Assembly (NCBI GenBank): GCA_930367215.1
Contig: OV884059.1
Coordinates: 68,915,393 to 68,979,392 of the forward strand
DNA length: 64,000 nt
From: Pollenia angustigena
Taxonomy: Eukaryota > Arthropoda > Insecta > Diptera > Polleniidae
Reading direction: 5' to 3'
Both the position numbers and the translations under genes were made by a program. The notes below the pieces were generated by a model that worked only from the letters and a program-made list of their open reading frames with translations, did not search any database and was not told the DNA's origin. Shown one piece after another: positions 1 to 12,044 of the stretch (positions within the stretch are counted from its first letter, which is position 1; every line of letters starts with the position of its first letter).

Positions 1-152
1 CTGTTTAGGGACTTTGTTCACCTGTTTGGGGGCTTAGTTCATATTGGCTTTTTCGGGTTTGTTCCATAAATGAACGACGTCCCAAAATTTGGGGACTTAG
101 TTCATTTTGGGTTTGGGGAGTTAGTTCATTGGGGACTTAGTTCGTACCGCCG
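1..152. repeat. Short-period degenerate tandem repeat
   Basis: About five imperfect units of 20-24 bases built around the word ACTTAGTTCA preceded by a run of G. The array may continue to the left of the window. No coding signal is visible. Confidence 0.6.
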
Positions 153-170
153 AGGGTACCTTAATTTTGC

Positions 171-1110
171 AACAAAAAAAAGTTTAAAGCATATGAAAAA
201 GTTCGGAGTATTACGACATTTTTTGTGTTTGCCTGTTTGGTGGATCTATCTAAGATAGAACAAAGGTTCCTTCTTCTCTTCATCAGGAATACGAACTGCT
301 TGAATATTGCGTTGACGCCTACTGAGTAACTGCTCTATAAGATAGGAATTGGCGCTGGGTATCACAATGGGACCAATAAAGAACCCATGTGAGCTGTCTC
401 TCGATGGCTTCCCAAAAAACCTAAGCTTTTCCATTCCCTTGAAAAAATTATTGAAAAAGTTTTATATAAAAAACTTGTTTTTTTGTAACTTTTATTATAA
501 TGCTGTTTTAAGACCCTTCTCAACAAGTAGCTAGTGAATTTTTTATATATGTATATGTACATGCATCTAAGTATATTTGTATGTATATTCTGGTTCCTTA
601 ATTAGTTTTCGGTAGACTTAGCCGTGTTCTCCTTTCTGCCCGTCAGCTGAATTCACGAACACTTACGAACGACTCAACAAAAAATAAAATGTTGCCGCCA
701 AATTGTTGCTGGTTCTCCTGAGTATTTGGGGAGTATGCAAGCTAGCATAATCGGTGAAGTAGGAACCATGTTATGGACCCAAATGTAGACCAACCTTTCT
801 AAAAAATGTATACATCTTTTTTTGTTAACACAGTAATTATTAGGTAAATATATATTAGCAACAACACGTTTTTTCTAGTGCGACCAATGAAAGCTAAAGG
901 TCGTTGTAAAACTTTTTATGAATTTAAGCATCGATTTACTAGTGCATATTTAACATCATCTTTTTAATATTTGAAACATAAATATTTCCATAATTGTTGA
1001 ATATTTTGTAAGTGGTTTCACAGAAGAACAAAAAAATATATTTTAAATTCTTTTTATTTATTGGCTTTTTCTGTTTAGCACACACCGCCACCTCCCTGTA
1101 TATGCGATTG
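171..1110. other. Unassigned AT-rich DNA with one unrecognised minus-strand ORF
   Basis: No recognisable gene. A 62-codon minus-strand frame lies at 246-434. It is less AT-rich than its surroundings and has a charged stretch (SRRQRN, DEEKKE), so it could be a fragment of an element's polyprotein, but I do not recognise it. The rest is low-complexity A/T. Confidence 0.4.
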
Positions 1111-1363
1111 TTCTGGGGCCTAATTCTGGCAGTCGTGATCGAGTACTTTCTCGATTCGAAACCAATTTTATTTCTAATTCTTTCAGTCGGTACTGAACGA
1201 ATATAATTTTTTTTTTTAGTATTATGTTACTCAAATTAAAAATGCTTTACAACACTGAAAAAATAATTCTGATTCGTTCAGTATTGACCGAAATAATTAG
1301 AAATAAAATTTCTTTCGAACTGAGAAAGTTCTAGATCACGACTGCCAGAATTAGGCCCCTGAA
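1111..1363. repeat. Fold-back MITE with arms of about 90 bp
   Basis: The left arm (1111-1203) starts TTCTGGGGCCTAATTCTGGC. Its imperfect reverse complement occupies about 1270-1363 and ends GGCCCCTGAA. The arms also share blocks reading TTTATTTCTAATT and TACTGAACGAAT. The loop is A/T-rich. No convincing target duplication was found, so the boundaries are set by the end of arm similarity. Confidence 0.7.
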
Positions 1364-1888
1364 GTTTGTAATGCATATTAACATCTAACGACGTCCGTCA
1401 TAAGATAAATGGTAGAATGGGGGATAAATCTGACAATCGTAAACGATCGAATACTTACTCGTACTTTCGAATACTTCTACTGTTGGGATTCTGTCAGTCG
1501 CTATCGAATAACATGTATCGAAATTTCTAATGACAGCAACTTTAATACTAAGAAAAAATACTATTGAGTAACTCTTGTTTGTAAAAAAAGAATAAAAAAA
1601 GAAATTTAAGTTATTATTTTGAAAAAATAAACATTATCCCCAAATTTCAGTTAAAACTAACTACTTCTTTAACTTCCAGTTAACAATATGTTTTGACAGC
1701 TATAACTGATAGTTAATTATGACTAAACTTGGTGAAATTGGGGGTAATTAATTTTTTGTTTATACATAGACTTCAATATGCCCATATTAATTTGATTACA
1801 CTTCCTTTTTGTTTGAGAAACGTTCAGGTTTTTGTCCTCGTCGGATTCCAAAGAAAACAAGTAAAAAATAAAGCGGGATCGTTTTATA

Positions 1889-2407
1889 GCCTTTTCACAC
1901 TTGTCAACATTTAACATCTCTTTGCGAAGATGTTGAAATTTTCCCACAAGAAATACATAGGGCTAAAAATCTAAATTTTTCTACATCTTTACAGAATGTT
2001 ACTATCTCATTTTGTTCCCTTTTACATTTTTCGATTCTTTTAGTGTCATCACTAGAAAAGTGGGAATAAATTCTGTTATTATTGTGGCATCACTGACAAA
2101 TTGGAAGTTGCTTTGAAAGCAGCGTTACCATTTCTCAAGTTTTTCCTTTTTAGCATGCCTTATTTTGCTTAATTTTGCTAAAATTATTAAACAAAATGAA
2201 TTAGAAATACATTTTGGTGTTATCTCTTAAAATGTTGGTACTTTTGTAGAAAAAAAGGATTTACAAAAATAAAAGTTTTTTTTTCAGAAATGGTGACATT
2301 TTTTGTTAATGGTAAATGTTAGATGTTTCAAGTGTGAACGCGTATTTCACATTTTCAACATCTTTCATGCGTTCCTCCGAAATGTATGCAAGTGTACAAA
2401 GGGTATT
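1889..2407. repeat. Dispersed repeat C, copy 1 (MITE-like)
   Basis: Collinear blocks are shared with 7310-7965, for example TGTGGCATCA, GAAAGCAGCGYTACCATTT and CCTCCGAAATGTATGCAAGT. The outer ends of copy 1 are weakly inverted (TTCACACTTGTCAACAT against ATGTATGCAAGTGTAC). It carries no coding region. The two copies differ at many positions, so the family is old here. Confidence 0.6.
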
Positions 2408-3097
2408 AAATAATTTTTAAAAAAAATTGATCTGCACTTTTTTTAATTGTTTAACAGTTTATGTTTGCATTATTATTTACAGAATTAGAAATAAGACCAC
2501 TATCGAAGTGGCTTTCGAATCTAAAATAATAACAAAAAAAAAAAAAAAAAAATAAATAGAGTCTTTGTGCCCATAAACCAGTGATGGAAAATGCAGTACT
2601 ATGGTACTATTTTCAGTACATTTTCCTTTCAAAAATACCCCTGTAGCCCCACGTCCGATTAAGTACTCTTTTCTAGTTATGCTTCTTTGTTTAGCGTGGA
2701 TATTTTTTAACATTCACAACTAGGGCTAGGGAACATATTCCGACTCCAACCGCTGAAATTCCAACTCCTACTTCTAATCTAATCTTAATGCTAAATGTAT
2801 ATGAGACTGGTCCTTATTTGACTTTATACTCTAATTTTAAGTAGAGCTGCAAAACAATCGATTACTATCGATAGATCGATGAAGGACAAATGTACATAGA
2901 GCTCGTGCCTTAGCTTTAACAATAATCAGTTTTGTGGTTATTTTGTTGAACTATTTATGGTTTTTTATCCAAATTTTTAATATTTTTATAATTAGGCTTA
3001 AGTTCATCAAATTTAATTTTCATTAAATTATTTTTATGAAGAAAGGAATTTTACAACATGAAAATTAATTAAAATTGTTATTGATAATCTTTCATTC

Positions 3098-3188
3098 TTG
3101 ACGTGGCTGGGGCTAGAACCCTGGCCGGCAGGTTACCATGACATGTTTCGATCGCAACCACTCGATCTCCTCAGATGGATTTGCCGTC
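3098..3188 (-). repeat. Possible tRNA-derived (Ser-like) segment
   Basis: Read on the minus strand there is a D-arm-like stem GATC-GAGTGGTTGC-GATC followed about 25 bases later by a degenerate B box GGTTCTAGCCCC. This resembles the head of a tRNA-Ser-derived SINE or a decayed tRNA. No poly(A) tail is attached and the acceptor stem does not close, so a working tRNA is unlikely. Confidence 0.4.
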
Positions 3189-3620
3189 TTACACTCGCAG
3201 CCATCGACGACTGCTGACCTAAATAGTCAAACATCAATCCTTAAACCAAATTGTATTTTAACCTTTTCAGTAAAAATTCCGAATCAATATTTTTATTTTT
3301 GCATCGCCAATTTCGAAGTATTTTTATTTTGGAAATTATTAGAATATTATTTTGAATTTTTCATACCGAAAAATTTTGGAGTCGGAGTCGCGAATTTCTT
3401 GTGGGCACTTCGACTCCGGCTGCGGTACCAAAACCTCAACACCAACTCTACAACTCCGACTCCACTGTTGACAACATTGCCTTCACAAAATATATTCTTA
3501 ACGGTTATGGGAACACTGCTTGTTGGTATATCTTAATGTCAGATATCCTCATCAGAATTTTGCTGTTTAAATTAAGTCAGCTGGGCCCATAAATAGCTGA
3601 AATATGAGCAAAAAAAATAT

Positions 3621-4543
3621 ATGGGGGATTTCATGTCAAGTGACCCAATCTTTAAATCGATGTCTTCCTATTTGGGTGAAATTAGCACCAAGCTTAGTCC
3701 TATTAAATAGTAATTTATACACAGATTTTCAACAAGATCGGTCAAAAAGTTTCTAAGTTAGAGGGGATCAAAGTTTGGCATTTTGTCCATAGAGGTGTTC
3801 TTTCTCATCCATGTAACTTATTACCTATTGATGTTAGCAAAATTTGTCCAAGTAGCTTCGATAGCTATTTGATCAATCTTTTTAAAAAAAATATTTTTGT
3901 TTTTTTTTAAATTTAAAACTTTTTTTTATTTTTTTTTTTTATCCGGAATGTTTTTTTTTTTTTTTTTTTTTATCAAAAGAAAGCTTATGTCTTTTCCTTT
4001 AAGGTAGTTTTGGTCGCTTTTTGGGATACGAGTGGCGTATGTATAAAAAAAAAATAATTTCTAACTCAAGACGAGGGTTTTTAAATTTTTAGCATATGCA
4101 GCACTATTTTGAAATTTTTCCTACAAGACCAGAACTACCTTAAAGGAAAAGACATAAGCTTTCTTTTGAGCAAAAAAAAAATAACGTTTCCGCAAAAAAA
4201 AAAAAAAAAAGTTTTAAATTTAAAAAAAAAATTAAAAATTTTTTTTAAAAAAACAAAAATATTTTTTTTAAAAAGATTGATCAAATAGCTATCGAAGCTA
4301 CTTGGACAAATTTTGCTACATCAATAGGTAATAAGTTACATGGCTGAGAAAGAACACCTGTATGGACAAAATGTCAAACTTTGACCCCCTTTATCTCAGA
4401 AACTTTTTGACCGATCTTGTTGAAAATTTGTGTATAAACTACTATTTAATAGGACTAAACTTGGTGCTAATTTCACCCAACTCGGAAGACATCCATTTAA
4501 AAATTGGGCCACTTGAAATGAAATCCCCCATATGTATTTTTGT
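3621..4543. repeat. Palindromic fold-back of about 920 bp
   Basis: The left arm (3621-3900) begins ATATGGGGGATTTCATGTCA, and the right arm (about 4245-4543) is its reverse complement. An inner pair matches as well (AAGCTTATGTCTTTTCCTTT near 3983 and its complement near 4140). T- and A-homopolymers separate the blocks. A single-arm relative lies at 52410-52680 in an unrelated element. Nothing coding is visible. Confidence 0.75.
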
Positions 4544-4671
4544 TTTTAATTTTAAAGTTTATTTTCCATAAAAAAATATGTTTGAAAAAGTACCAAAATG
4601 TTGAAAAAGTACTCTTTTGCTTGGTGGTCAGTACCATCAAAATTTTTTAATTTTCCATCACTGCCATAAAC

Positions 4672-5811
4672 TATCTTATTCGGCCATGTTTTGGAAATCG
4701 AAATCACGTGGAATTTAAATCGATGGTGATTTTCAATGATCGTAGCTTTTTGTAATTTCAAAAGTAGTTTGGGTAAAAGTAAGTGGTCCTCAAAGTATAA
4801 GGTACATATACATATATAAAGAAATATGTTTATGAATTTAAAACACAGTATAGTTTTAAAAATTTGTTCGATTTAAGTTTCCAGTGATTTCAATTTCTAG
4901 AACATCGCCGATTATGTCAGTATTTAGATAAAATTTGGTCCAAGAATATTTTATTGCAACCTAAATCATTTATGAATTTTTATCAACAGCCGTCCGTATT
5001 TGACCGTAGCTCCCATACAAATACCACTCCCGAAAAAACTGTTAATGCCATAACTTCCTTATAACTGTTAACATTAATTTTAAATTTCGTTACAATAGCT
5101 TTTGTAATAGATACTTAAGTATTTCAAAATGTTGTGCTTGTCCAGAATTCAATTAACCCCTCCCTAAAGTCACTTAAAGACAAAAAAACAAACAATTTAA
5201 AACATATATGTAGCTCATTCTGCGGCACCCTGTATTATTGAATTAAAATTTTGTCGTATTTATTTCTTTGAAACTTACTGAACAGCTCTGCTGAATTTTG
5301 AAATGATCGGTCCATAATTTACCGTAGATTTAATATAAAACCCCCTCTCGTAAATCAACCGTATACGCCTAAAACCGAAAGGCCCATTTTTCAGGTTCTT
5401 AATTCTAAACTGCAATTTGACATGAGAGCTATTATTTTCTGTTCTTTTTACAAACAGACTGACTGTGGGATCTAACATGAATAATATTCATTGAATACTA
5501 TTTGGTTTTACATACGATATAGTAAATTTATTTTTTTAACACACTGGCTGTAAACAATGCTTTTGTGTTTAAATAAAACAAAAATAATAATAACAAACGA
5601 AACAAAAAAAAAGAACATAAAAGGAGTTAATGCAGCCAGATCTAAGGTTTCATTCCAGTGTGCTTTTTATTAAGTACCTGAAGAGATATGTATGTCTACT
5701 TTTGCACAATGTGTTCAAAATGTTTCCATTACAAATTTGTATGTATACGATTTATATTTGATTTAATTTTTGATGATGTAAACAGGCAGTAAACGCTTCT
5801 TTTTTTCCTTA
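4672..5811. other. Intergenic DNA with an inverted fragment of the family A unit
   Basis: No gene is seen. Around 5285-5365 the minus strand carries GGTAAATTATGGACCGATC followed by GTACGCC/TAGGCG-like words, matching the units repeated at 20330-21110. The rest is A/T-rich with no detectable structure. Confidence 0.45.
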
Positions 5812-6451
5812 CGCTGGGTCTCCACGTAGCAATTTTTATTGCCAAGTACAAGCAATAACGTCGGCAGAACAATGACAGAACAATGACAGAACAATGGAAC
5901 ACAAATTGCTGATTATATTGCTGGAGAACACTTGAAATTGCTTTGCCATAAATTTGCAATTTTCACCTCGAGTAGTTGAATAACGTTTTGTGTCTGTATT
6001 TATAACATATGTTTCATGTTGTGTTTTGAAGTGATTGTTAAATTTTCTTTTTAAATTAATAAATTAAATTAATAAAATAATTAATTGTAATTGTCGTAGC
6101 TGTGTTTTTTATTACTTTTTTGTTTACTTGCGTATGAAAAAAAACATAACACTTGTTCTATTGAAAAAAATAAAAATATACAAAAAAAAAACAAATTATA
6201 TAAAAAAACAAAAAAAAAAAAAAATAAACACACTAACAAATAAACAACCGTACAGAGAAATGAAATGTCAGATAAATTACAACTGATTTGACAGCAGATT
6301 GCTAAGCAATAATTGCTCAAGCAATCAGAAGAGCAATCATTGCGCAATGGATTGCCACTCATGGCAATTTGGGGTCTATACGTCGCAAATTTAATGGAGC
6401 AATCAAATTTGACGTTTGCCGCAATAAATATTGCTACGTGGAGACCCGGGG
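5812..6451. mobile_element. PIF/Harbinger-like MITE, 640 bp, TTA target duplication
   Basis: The ends are inverted repeats: CGCTGGGTCTCCACGTAGCA on the left, and the complement of CCCCGGGTCTCCACGTAGCA on the right. They extend into an AATWTTTATTGC block. TTA lies on both sides (5809-5811 and 6452-6454). A 3-bp TTA duplication is the PIF/Harbinger signature. Three tandem copies of GACAGAACAAT sit near 5875. It is non-coding. Confidence 0.8.
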
Positions 6452-6574
6452 TTAAGCACTAACTTCCAGACGCACAACCACCCGTATGTATTCATGTGCC
6501 ATGTATGTAATACTGTCAGGCATGCACAGCTTTTAGTGGAGTTACATCTAATGTTGCAAGATTTTGACGACTAA

Positions 6575-7081
6575 GGCCTGGTACTCTGTTAAACATTTCA
6601 CGTGAAATGCTGTCAAAACGCATATGAAAAAAACTTGTGTGGAATAGCAATGAAATAATGTTGATAGAGTTGTACTCTGTTCATTTTGTAAAAAAGTTCC
6701 GAAATGTTTCTGGCAACATTTTTTTACAACTACAAAATAATGTAAGCTGCACTTATGTCACGTGGAATTTTAAGCAAAAGCAAAAAAGTATGAACTGATT
6801 ATTAAATAAGAAAGTAAAATTAAAATAACACAACCGATAACAGTTTTTTATCCATATTAACTTTCTTTTTTATTAAATTTTTTATTAAAATAAATTATTT
6901 TTTGTAAAATACATGTGGGGTTTGTTTACATACGCAAAACAATGTTGCATACTTTGCAGGAATAAAAACGTCAAATTGTACAAACTCGCATGATAGGTAA
7001 CATTGATACATGTCAAAATTTTCGTGTGATATAATTAATGTTGCTCAACATTTTTCACGAATTTGAACAGAGTACTAGACT
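6575..7081. mobile_element. MITE of about 507 bp with GTACTCTGTT termini
   Basis: The left end reads GGCCTGGTACTCTGTT and the right end is the complement of AGTCTAGTACTCTGTT. Related CACGTGAAATG/CACGAATTT words follow inside each end. Flanking TAA and TTA do not match as direct repeats, so the superfamily is uncertain. It is non-coding. Confidence 0.65.
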
Positions 7082-7309
7082 TTACGGAGAAATTTTTTCA
7101 TACATAAATTTAATATGTGTAGGGAATATGGTGGATTCCAATATTAATGAAATTTTTGCAATTTTAAGTTAAGTATGTTCAAATGGAAGCGAGATACACT
7201 TATGCCTATTATTCCATTGTGATATTATGGAACCAATCGGAACTACTACCGAAGTTCAACATCTAATCCAGGTAAAAGCCAGAAATATAAGACAATACTC
7301 ATTGTATTC

Positions 7310-7965
7310 TATTCTTTATCTTCCGATTATTTTTGTGTCCTCACTAGAAAAATGGCAATTAATTATGTGTATTAGTATTGTGGCATCATTGACAAAATGG
7401 CATTTGTATTGAAAGCAGCGCTACCATTTGTAAAGTTTTTCTTCTTTGCAAGTCTTAATTGTCTTATACTATAAACGAAATGAATTATAAATAACTACAT
7501 TCTGGTGCTTTCTTTTAATATTATGAAACTTTTGTGGAAAAAAGTATTTCAATAAAGAAATACTGATATTTTTGATGTCCGATACACTTGAAATACTATT
7601 GTATATGATATTCGCCAAATTATTTCTATGTTGTCCTTTATTATGCAATAAGTCGCACAATGGTTTAAATTTAAGGGTGAACATAAGCTTTAGGAATAAC
7701 ATAAACAGCATTGTACAATGTTGCCAACACATTTCACTTTCTTTTCGTTCTGCAATAAAAATCAAAAGTCTTTTGATTGTTGCCAATATATTGTTCCACC
7801 TTCGAATATCATAAACACATTGGCGATATAGTTGTACAATACGCTAAATTTAACAATTTTATGGCGAGTGTATGAGCCGCTTTAGATGTTGCAAGTGGCA
7901 TGTTTCACATTTTCAACATATTACATACGATCCTCCGAAATGTATGCAAGTGTGAATAGGCTATA
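7310..7965. repeat. Dispersed repeat C, copy 2
   Basis: Same block order as 1889-2407. The right end reads CCTCCGAAATGTATGCAAGT then GTGAATAGGCTATA, which suggests the family terminus is TATAGCCTATTCACACTTG on the opposite strand. Short frames inside it (for example 7572-7814) are not conserved in copy 1 and are not called. Confidence 0.55.
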
Positions 7966-8599
7966 AGGCAGTGTCCAGTGGCTATTGATAGCGACACATC
8001 CTTTCTGTTTATCGACATTATGGCAATCATGTAATCAGCGTTTTTTAAGGACAATGTGTTTTTATAGGTTGTTTGACGTCTCTCTTCTTGAGAGAGATGA
8101 AAGAAGAGAAATAATTTTGTCCGGAACATTTTCAACTTGAATTGTTTAATTTATGTCCGGACAAAATTTTTCAGACAAAGTTCAACTGAGCTGTCATATC
8201 ATATTATATGTACTGTGTGGCGCATAAGTGAAGCTATTTATTTAAGGAATAACTTTTTGTTCTAACTTTATTTAACATTGGCATTTATTAAAATTTTAAT
8301 TATACTTTGAAAATATGTTCACATTATGTTTTGAAGATAATTTCTTTCAAATGCTGCCCATTGCTTACCTCGACCTTACGTGTTTATTCCAGAGCATTTC
8401 CCATTACTTTTCTTAGAATTTTAAGTTCCAGTGCTCTAACTTCTTCTCGTATATGCACCTTAAGCTATAGGATACTTCTTGGCTTATTGGCATACACCTT
8501 ACCCTATAGGTAACCAAAGAAAAAAAATCAAGAGACGTTAAATCGGGCGTACGCGGTGAACAGTTAAAATTTTAAATTCTTTTGATATTTAACAATTAT

Positions 8600-8800
8600 T
8601 ATTATTTTGTAAAGTTTTAAGTTACAAAATAATAATTTTTCAGGAGAGCAGGATTATGTTTTGTTTTTAATTTTCGGTTTCATCATTGTGCTAGTAACTT
8701 ACAAAATTCTTCAACTGGCTGACACATTGTATACCATTTTGAAGGCGTTAATGTACCTTATTTTGGGTGATTTTATGTTTAAACTGTGTAAGAGCGTAAG
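8600..8800 (+). pseudogene. Fragment of a decayed hAT transposase
   Basis: The plus strand closely matches the minus strand of 32860-33110, which lies inside a hAT element with transposase traces. Both translate to the core ADTLYxILKAL, and both are preceded by AATAATWTTTCAGGAGAGCA, which resembles a 3' splice site. Only about 200 bases are recognisable. The flanks to 9640 hold no gene that I can see. Confidence 0.5.
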
Positions 8801-9649
8801 GCTAAAGTTATCTGCAAAAAACTGTTTTTGCAAAAAGTGGCTTTTGCAAAGTTATTTACGGATGTGTTTTAATTATTATTCAGCCATTTTGTTTATTCAC
8901 GAGATCCAGTAAAACCGTAAGGCGATACTTAGTCCAGCAAGCTCTTCCAGTCTTATGTTCCCCAGTATGACCCTGTGCCCTTAGACCTTCTTACCTAGAG
9001 TTGAGCGAAAATCAAGAATGAGGAATACAAGGCCGTAACAGCGATGCGGCTGTTATGAACTCCAACATTTAAACTAAAAGGGTCTTTATATGTCTTCACC
9101 TTTTGGTCCTTTAATTCTTGACTTTGAAACCTTTTATTAATTTTAATCTTTATTTGAATGGAATCGCCCATATTAAATGCTTGTGGTATTATCTATGTAT
9201 GTTAGATAAACAAAAAATCCAACTAAGTCTATTTATTTATAACCATCGATGGGTGTAAATGTAAGGATGGTCAACCTCACATGTTCGTTTACCTGTGCTT
9301 TAAAAAGAATTGCAAACATTTACAGAAAAACAATATCTATTCCTCTTTATGTAGTGTTTTTCTCTCATATTTGATTTGATTTTATTAAGCTAATACAAAT
9401 TTATGACACAGAGTCGTGCTTGCTCATGCTCCTTTTTGAACCTCAACGATTGCAAAAATATTTTACGTACCAACCAATAAATAAAATAAATGGAAAAACA
9501 GATTTAATACAATTGTGCAGAAATACGCACAAATTTGTACAAATGTACAAAGTAGTCAATTCTAATAAAATTTCCTAGAGAATTCTAAGTAAAAATATGT
9601 TTGCTTTATACACGATTATGTCTTAGAGAGTTTTGATTTTGTTATAGAA

Positions 9650-9800
9650 AGAGTTCCCCGGTAGGGTATTTGGTAGTGAGATTAGTCTATCAGCGCCGGG
9701 ATTGCGGGTTCGATTCCCGCCAGAACCTCTGGTTTATTTCCTGCAGACAAGCGAAGAGCTTCGCGGAATTAGCTTAGGAAATTAAAAAAAAAAAAAAAAA
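9650..9800 (+). mobile_element. tRNA-derived SINE with poly(A) tail
   Basis: A tRNA-like head contains a TTGGTAGTGAGATTAG A-box-like segment and a perfect T arm (GCGGG-TTCGATT-CCCGC, 9704-9720) containing the B box GGTTCGATTCC. A body of about 55 bases follows, then a run of 17 A ending at 9800. A short direct repeat ATAGAA flanks it (9644-9649 and 9802-9807). The acceptor stem does not pair well, so this is a SINE rather than a functional tRNA gene. The parent tRNA cannot be named with confidence. Confidence 0.72.
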
Positions 9801-10263
9801 GATAGAAGTGGGAAAGAAAAAGAAATCAAGTGAACAATTTATACTTGTTAACTAGAGTTCTTAATTTCACTTCTTCCGCTTTCGAACGTTTAATATTTTT
9901 CTTTCTTTTGTGGGATTTTATTTTGCCGTAGTCCGTTTACATTACATCGAAATAAAGTAGATTTCATTTGAAATCTTTCTTAAAATCTAGTGCGCTTAAA
10001 TCGTATATTTTTACATTAGCGAAATGTTGCTCTCATAAGAAAAACAGCTGACTAAAAGATTTTCTGTACCACATACTTACATACACTACATCCATATAAA
10101 CATGGATATAAAGAAATAGACATTTTAAAATTTGCGTTACCTCTTACTTATAATCCACTTCATTTATTTTATAAATATTTTTATCTATTCCATTTATTTT
10201 TTAAATTTTGGAATTGTTTTGACAGTCTTAACAAGCCGCCATTTATAAATTTCGATTAAAATG

Positions 10264-10690
10264 TAAGTCCCCTTGTAGACATGCAAAGTTTACTTTGACA
10301 AAGTTTGTTGAATTCTCTTTTAAACCTTGTTTCGTGTTTAGACACATAAATTTTTCTTTGACAAACTTTTGTTTTCTTTTGTTTGACTATAATATATAAT
10401 AAAAATCGTTGCTAAATTGATGATTAAATCATATTTTCAGTTATATTTTGACAAAAATATCATTTTTGTGAAAATAAAAAGCGTATTTTAATAAAGTTTC
10501 ATATATTAACGAATTTGTGTTTATGTATGTTTGTATTTCAATTTAAATAGCTCACATAATAAGAAGAAGGTTTTTATAATAAAATTATTATTTATCGTTT
10601 CTGCCCTTGTTATAAAAAATTTGAATAAACAAAATTTTAAGGATTTTCTTTTTCAAATATAATTTTTTCTTCCCAAAGAATCTGGCAACG

Positions 10691-10729
<39 letters not shown>

Positions 10730-10835
10730 GTTGCAGCCAACTTCATGTACAAACTACGACCGAAAAAATATGTACCCCCCTGCTATTCTCTTTTCCTCTT
10801 TGCAAAGTAAACTTTGCCTGTCTAAAAGGTGACTA
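10264..10835. mobile_element. MITE of about 570 bp with AGACATGCAAAG termini
   Basis: The left end TAAGTCCCCTTGTAGACATG and the right end (complement of TTAGTCACCTTTTAGACAGG) are inverted and share the following GCAAAGTTTACTTTG. The inside is A/T-rich, contains a TA microsatellite at 10694-10725 and encodes nothing. Confidence 0.7.
10694..10725. repeat. (TA)n microsatellite
   Basis: About 16 perfect TA dinucleotides inside the 570-bp MITE. Confidence 0.95.
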
Positions 10836-11104
10836 AATTTTTTTCTTTTACAGCCCTATAAGAATAGTGACAGTCATTTGACCTATCATATGACCGACAT
10901 TGCTGATACAGATATCGGTCATCGCGTAGAACAAAGTTTCTATCATTTTCTTAAGGCCAACGTGAAAAAAATGACCTAAACTTTTGTGTACGTGTGATTT
11001 TGCATCCTTCTTTAACCTATGAATTTTGTGGTAGATAAAACATATGTCTGAGCTGTTTACTCTTATACTCTTTACTGATGTACTGATGTATAAACCGGAC
11101 ACAG

Positions 11105-11172
11105 CTGAATAGTCAGTACTTATGCATATACCAGTCACAACTGACTAGTCAGTACTTATGCATATATTAGTC
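11105..11172. repeat. Tandem duplication of a 34-40 bp unit
   Basis: The word TAGTCAGTACTTATGCATAT occurs twice in a row followed by AYYAGTCAC. The upstream stretch GTACTGATGTATAAACC is a third, degraded relative. Confidence 0.6.
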
Positions 11173-11340
11173 ACTGTTGACGTACTTTTTAGCTTAAATA
11201 AAACACGATTCTTTTTATTAAATTCTCATACATATTTTTGTTTTTTATTTAAAATAAATTTCAATATTTGTTCGTTTTACACAATAAATTAAATAAATAA
11301 ATAATTATTTTTTGTCCTATGAGGTAATTTAAATTTTATA

Positions 11341-11601
11341 AAGCATTTTTGCAATAGTCCCAACTTCAATATTTCACTTGGTTTTTGCTTAAGTCAACCT
11401 TTGGTTAACATTGATGCTATAGATAAGTACATATACTAAGGAATGATCCTATACACTACCAGAATATCTTGTAGTTTCATTAGAATCATTCCTAAGTATA
11501 TGTTTACATCTATAGCATCAATGTTAACCAAAGGTTGGCTTAAGCAAAAACCAAGTGAAATATTTAAAGAATGGGAATATTGCAAAAAGGCTTAATAAAA
11601 C
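11341..11601. repeat. Near-perfect long hairpin
   Basis: The left arm 11341-11455 and right arm 11486-11601 are reverse complements with very few mismatches over about 75 inner bases, including GGTTAACATTGATGCTATAG. The loop is only about 30 bases. This is a fold-back MITE or a recently made inverted duplication. It would give a long hairpin RNA if transcribed. Confidence 0.85.
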
Positions 11602-12044
11602 GGGGACCGTAACAGTTATTCCTCCTTTCATAAACGTAAGATGATAACAGTTTTTTTATTAAATATAAGACGTTGCTATATTGTACAATTCTGCTACATA
11701 TTATATCCATTCGAAACGTTTGCCGTGTTTAGTTTTTACTAAAAACTTTTTAGACAATTTGTTAAACCATAAAGAGTGTCTGATTCCCCATAATTGTATA
11801 GAGCACACACTAAAGAGGTCACTGTGCGATCAAGAAGTGCTAGATTTGTGTTTTTCGCTACAATTTGCAAAATACTGTAAAATACAAAAAAAAGACGACT
11901 TAATTTTGTTTAAAAACAAATTTTCATGATAACATATCTCTGAATATCGTATAACCAACTTTGGCTCCTTACAATGCAACCAAATCAAGTTGACTGATGT
12001 ACGTATGCGTTTACACCATTCACTGCAGGTGGAAGAATTAACAC

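Larger units (their letters stand above)
2579..4663. mobile_element. Non-autonomous hAT element, 2,085 bp, with 8-bp target duplication
   Basis: Both termini read CAGTGATGGAAAAT as inverted repeats, and the 8-bp direct repeat CCATAAAC flanks the element perfectly (2571-2578 and 4664-4671). A terminal CAGTG and an 8-bp duplication are the hAT hallmark. Subterminal GTACTAT/CAGTAC words recur inside both ends. No transposase frame is visible. It contains a tRNA-like segment near 3.1 kb and a palindrome at 3621-4543, so it has itself been a landing site or has captured DNA. Confidence 0.88.

Noticed and set aside
6575..7081. 3-bp TAA/TTA target duplication for this MITE
   Set aside because: The flanks are TAA on the left and TTA on the right; these are not direct repeats.
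7469..7814. Overlapping ORFs on both strands (105 and 80 codons)
   Set aside because: They lie within dispersed repeat C, and the frames are not kept in the other copy at 1889-2407.
9656..9728. Functional tRNA gene
   Set aside because: The T arm and B box are good, but the acceptor stem does not pair and a poly(A)-tailed body follows, as in a SINE.
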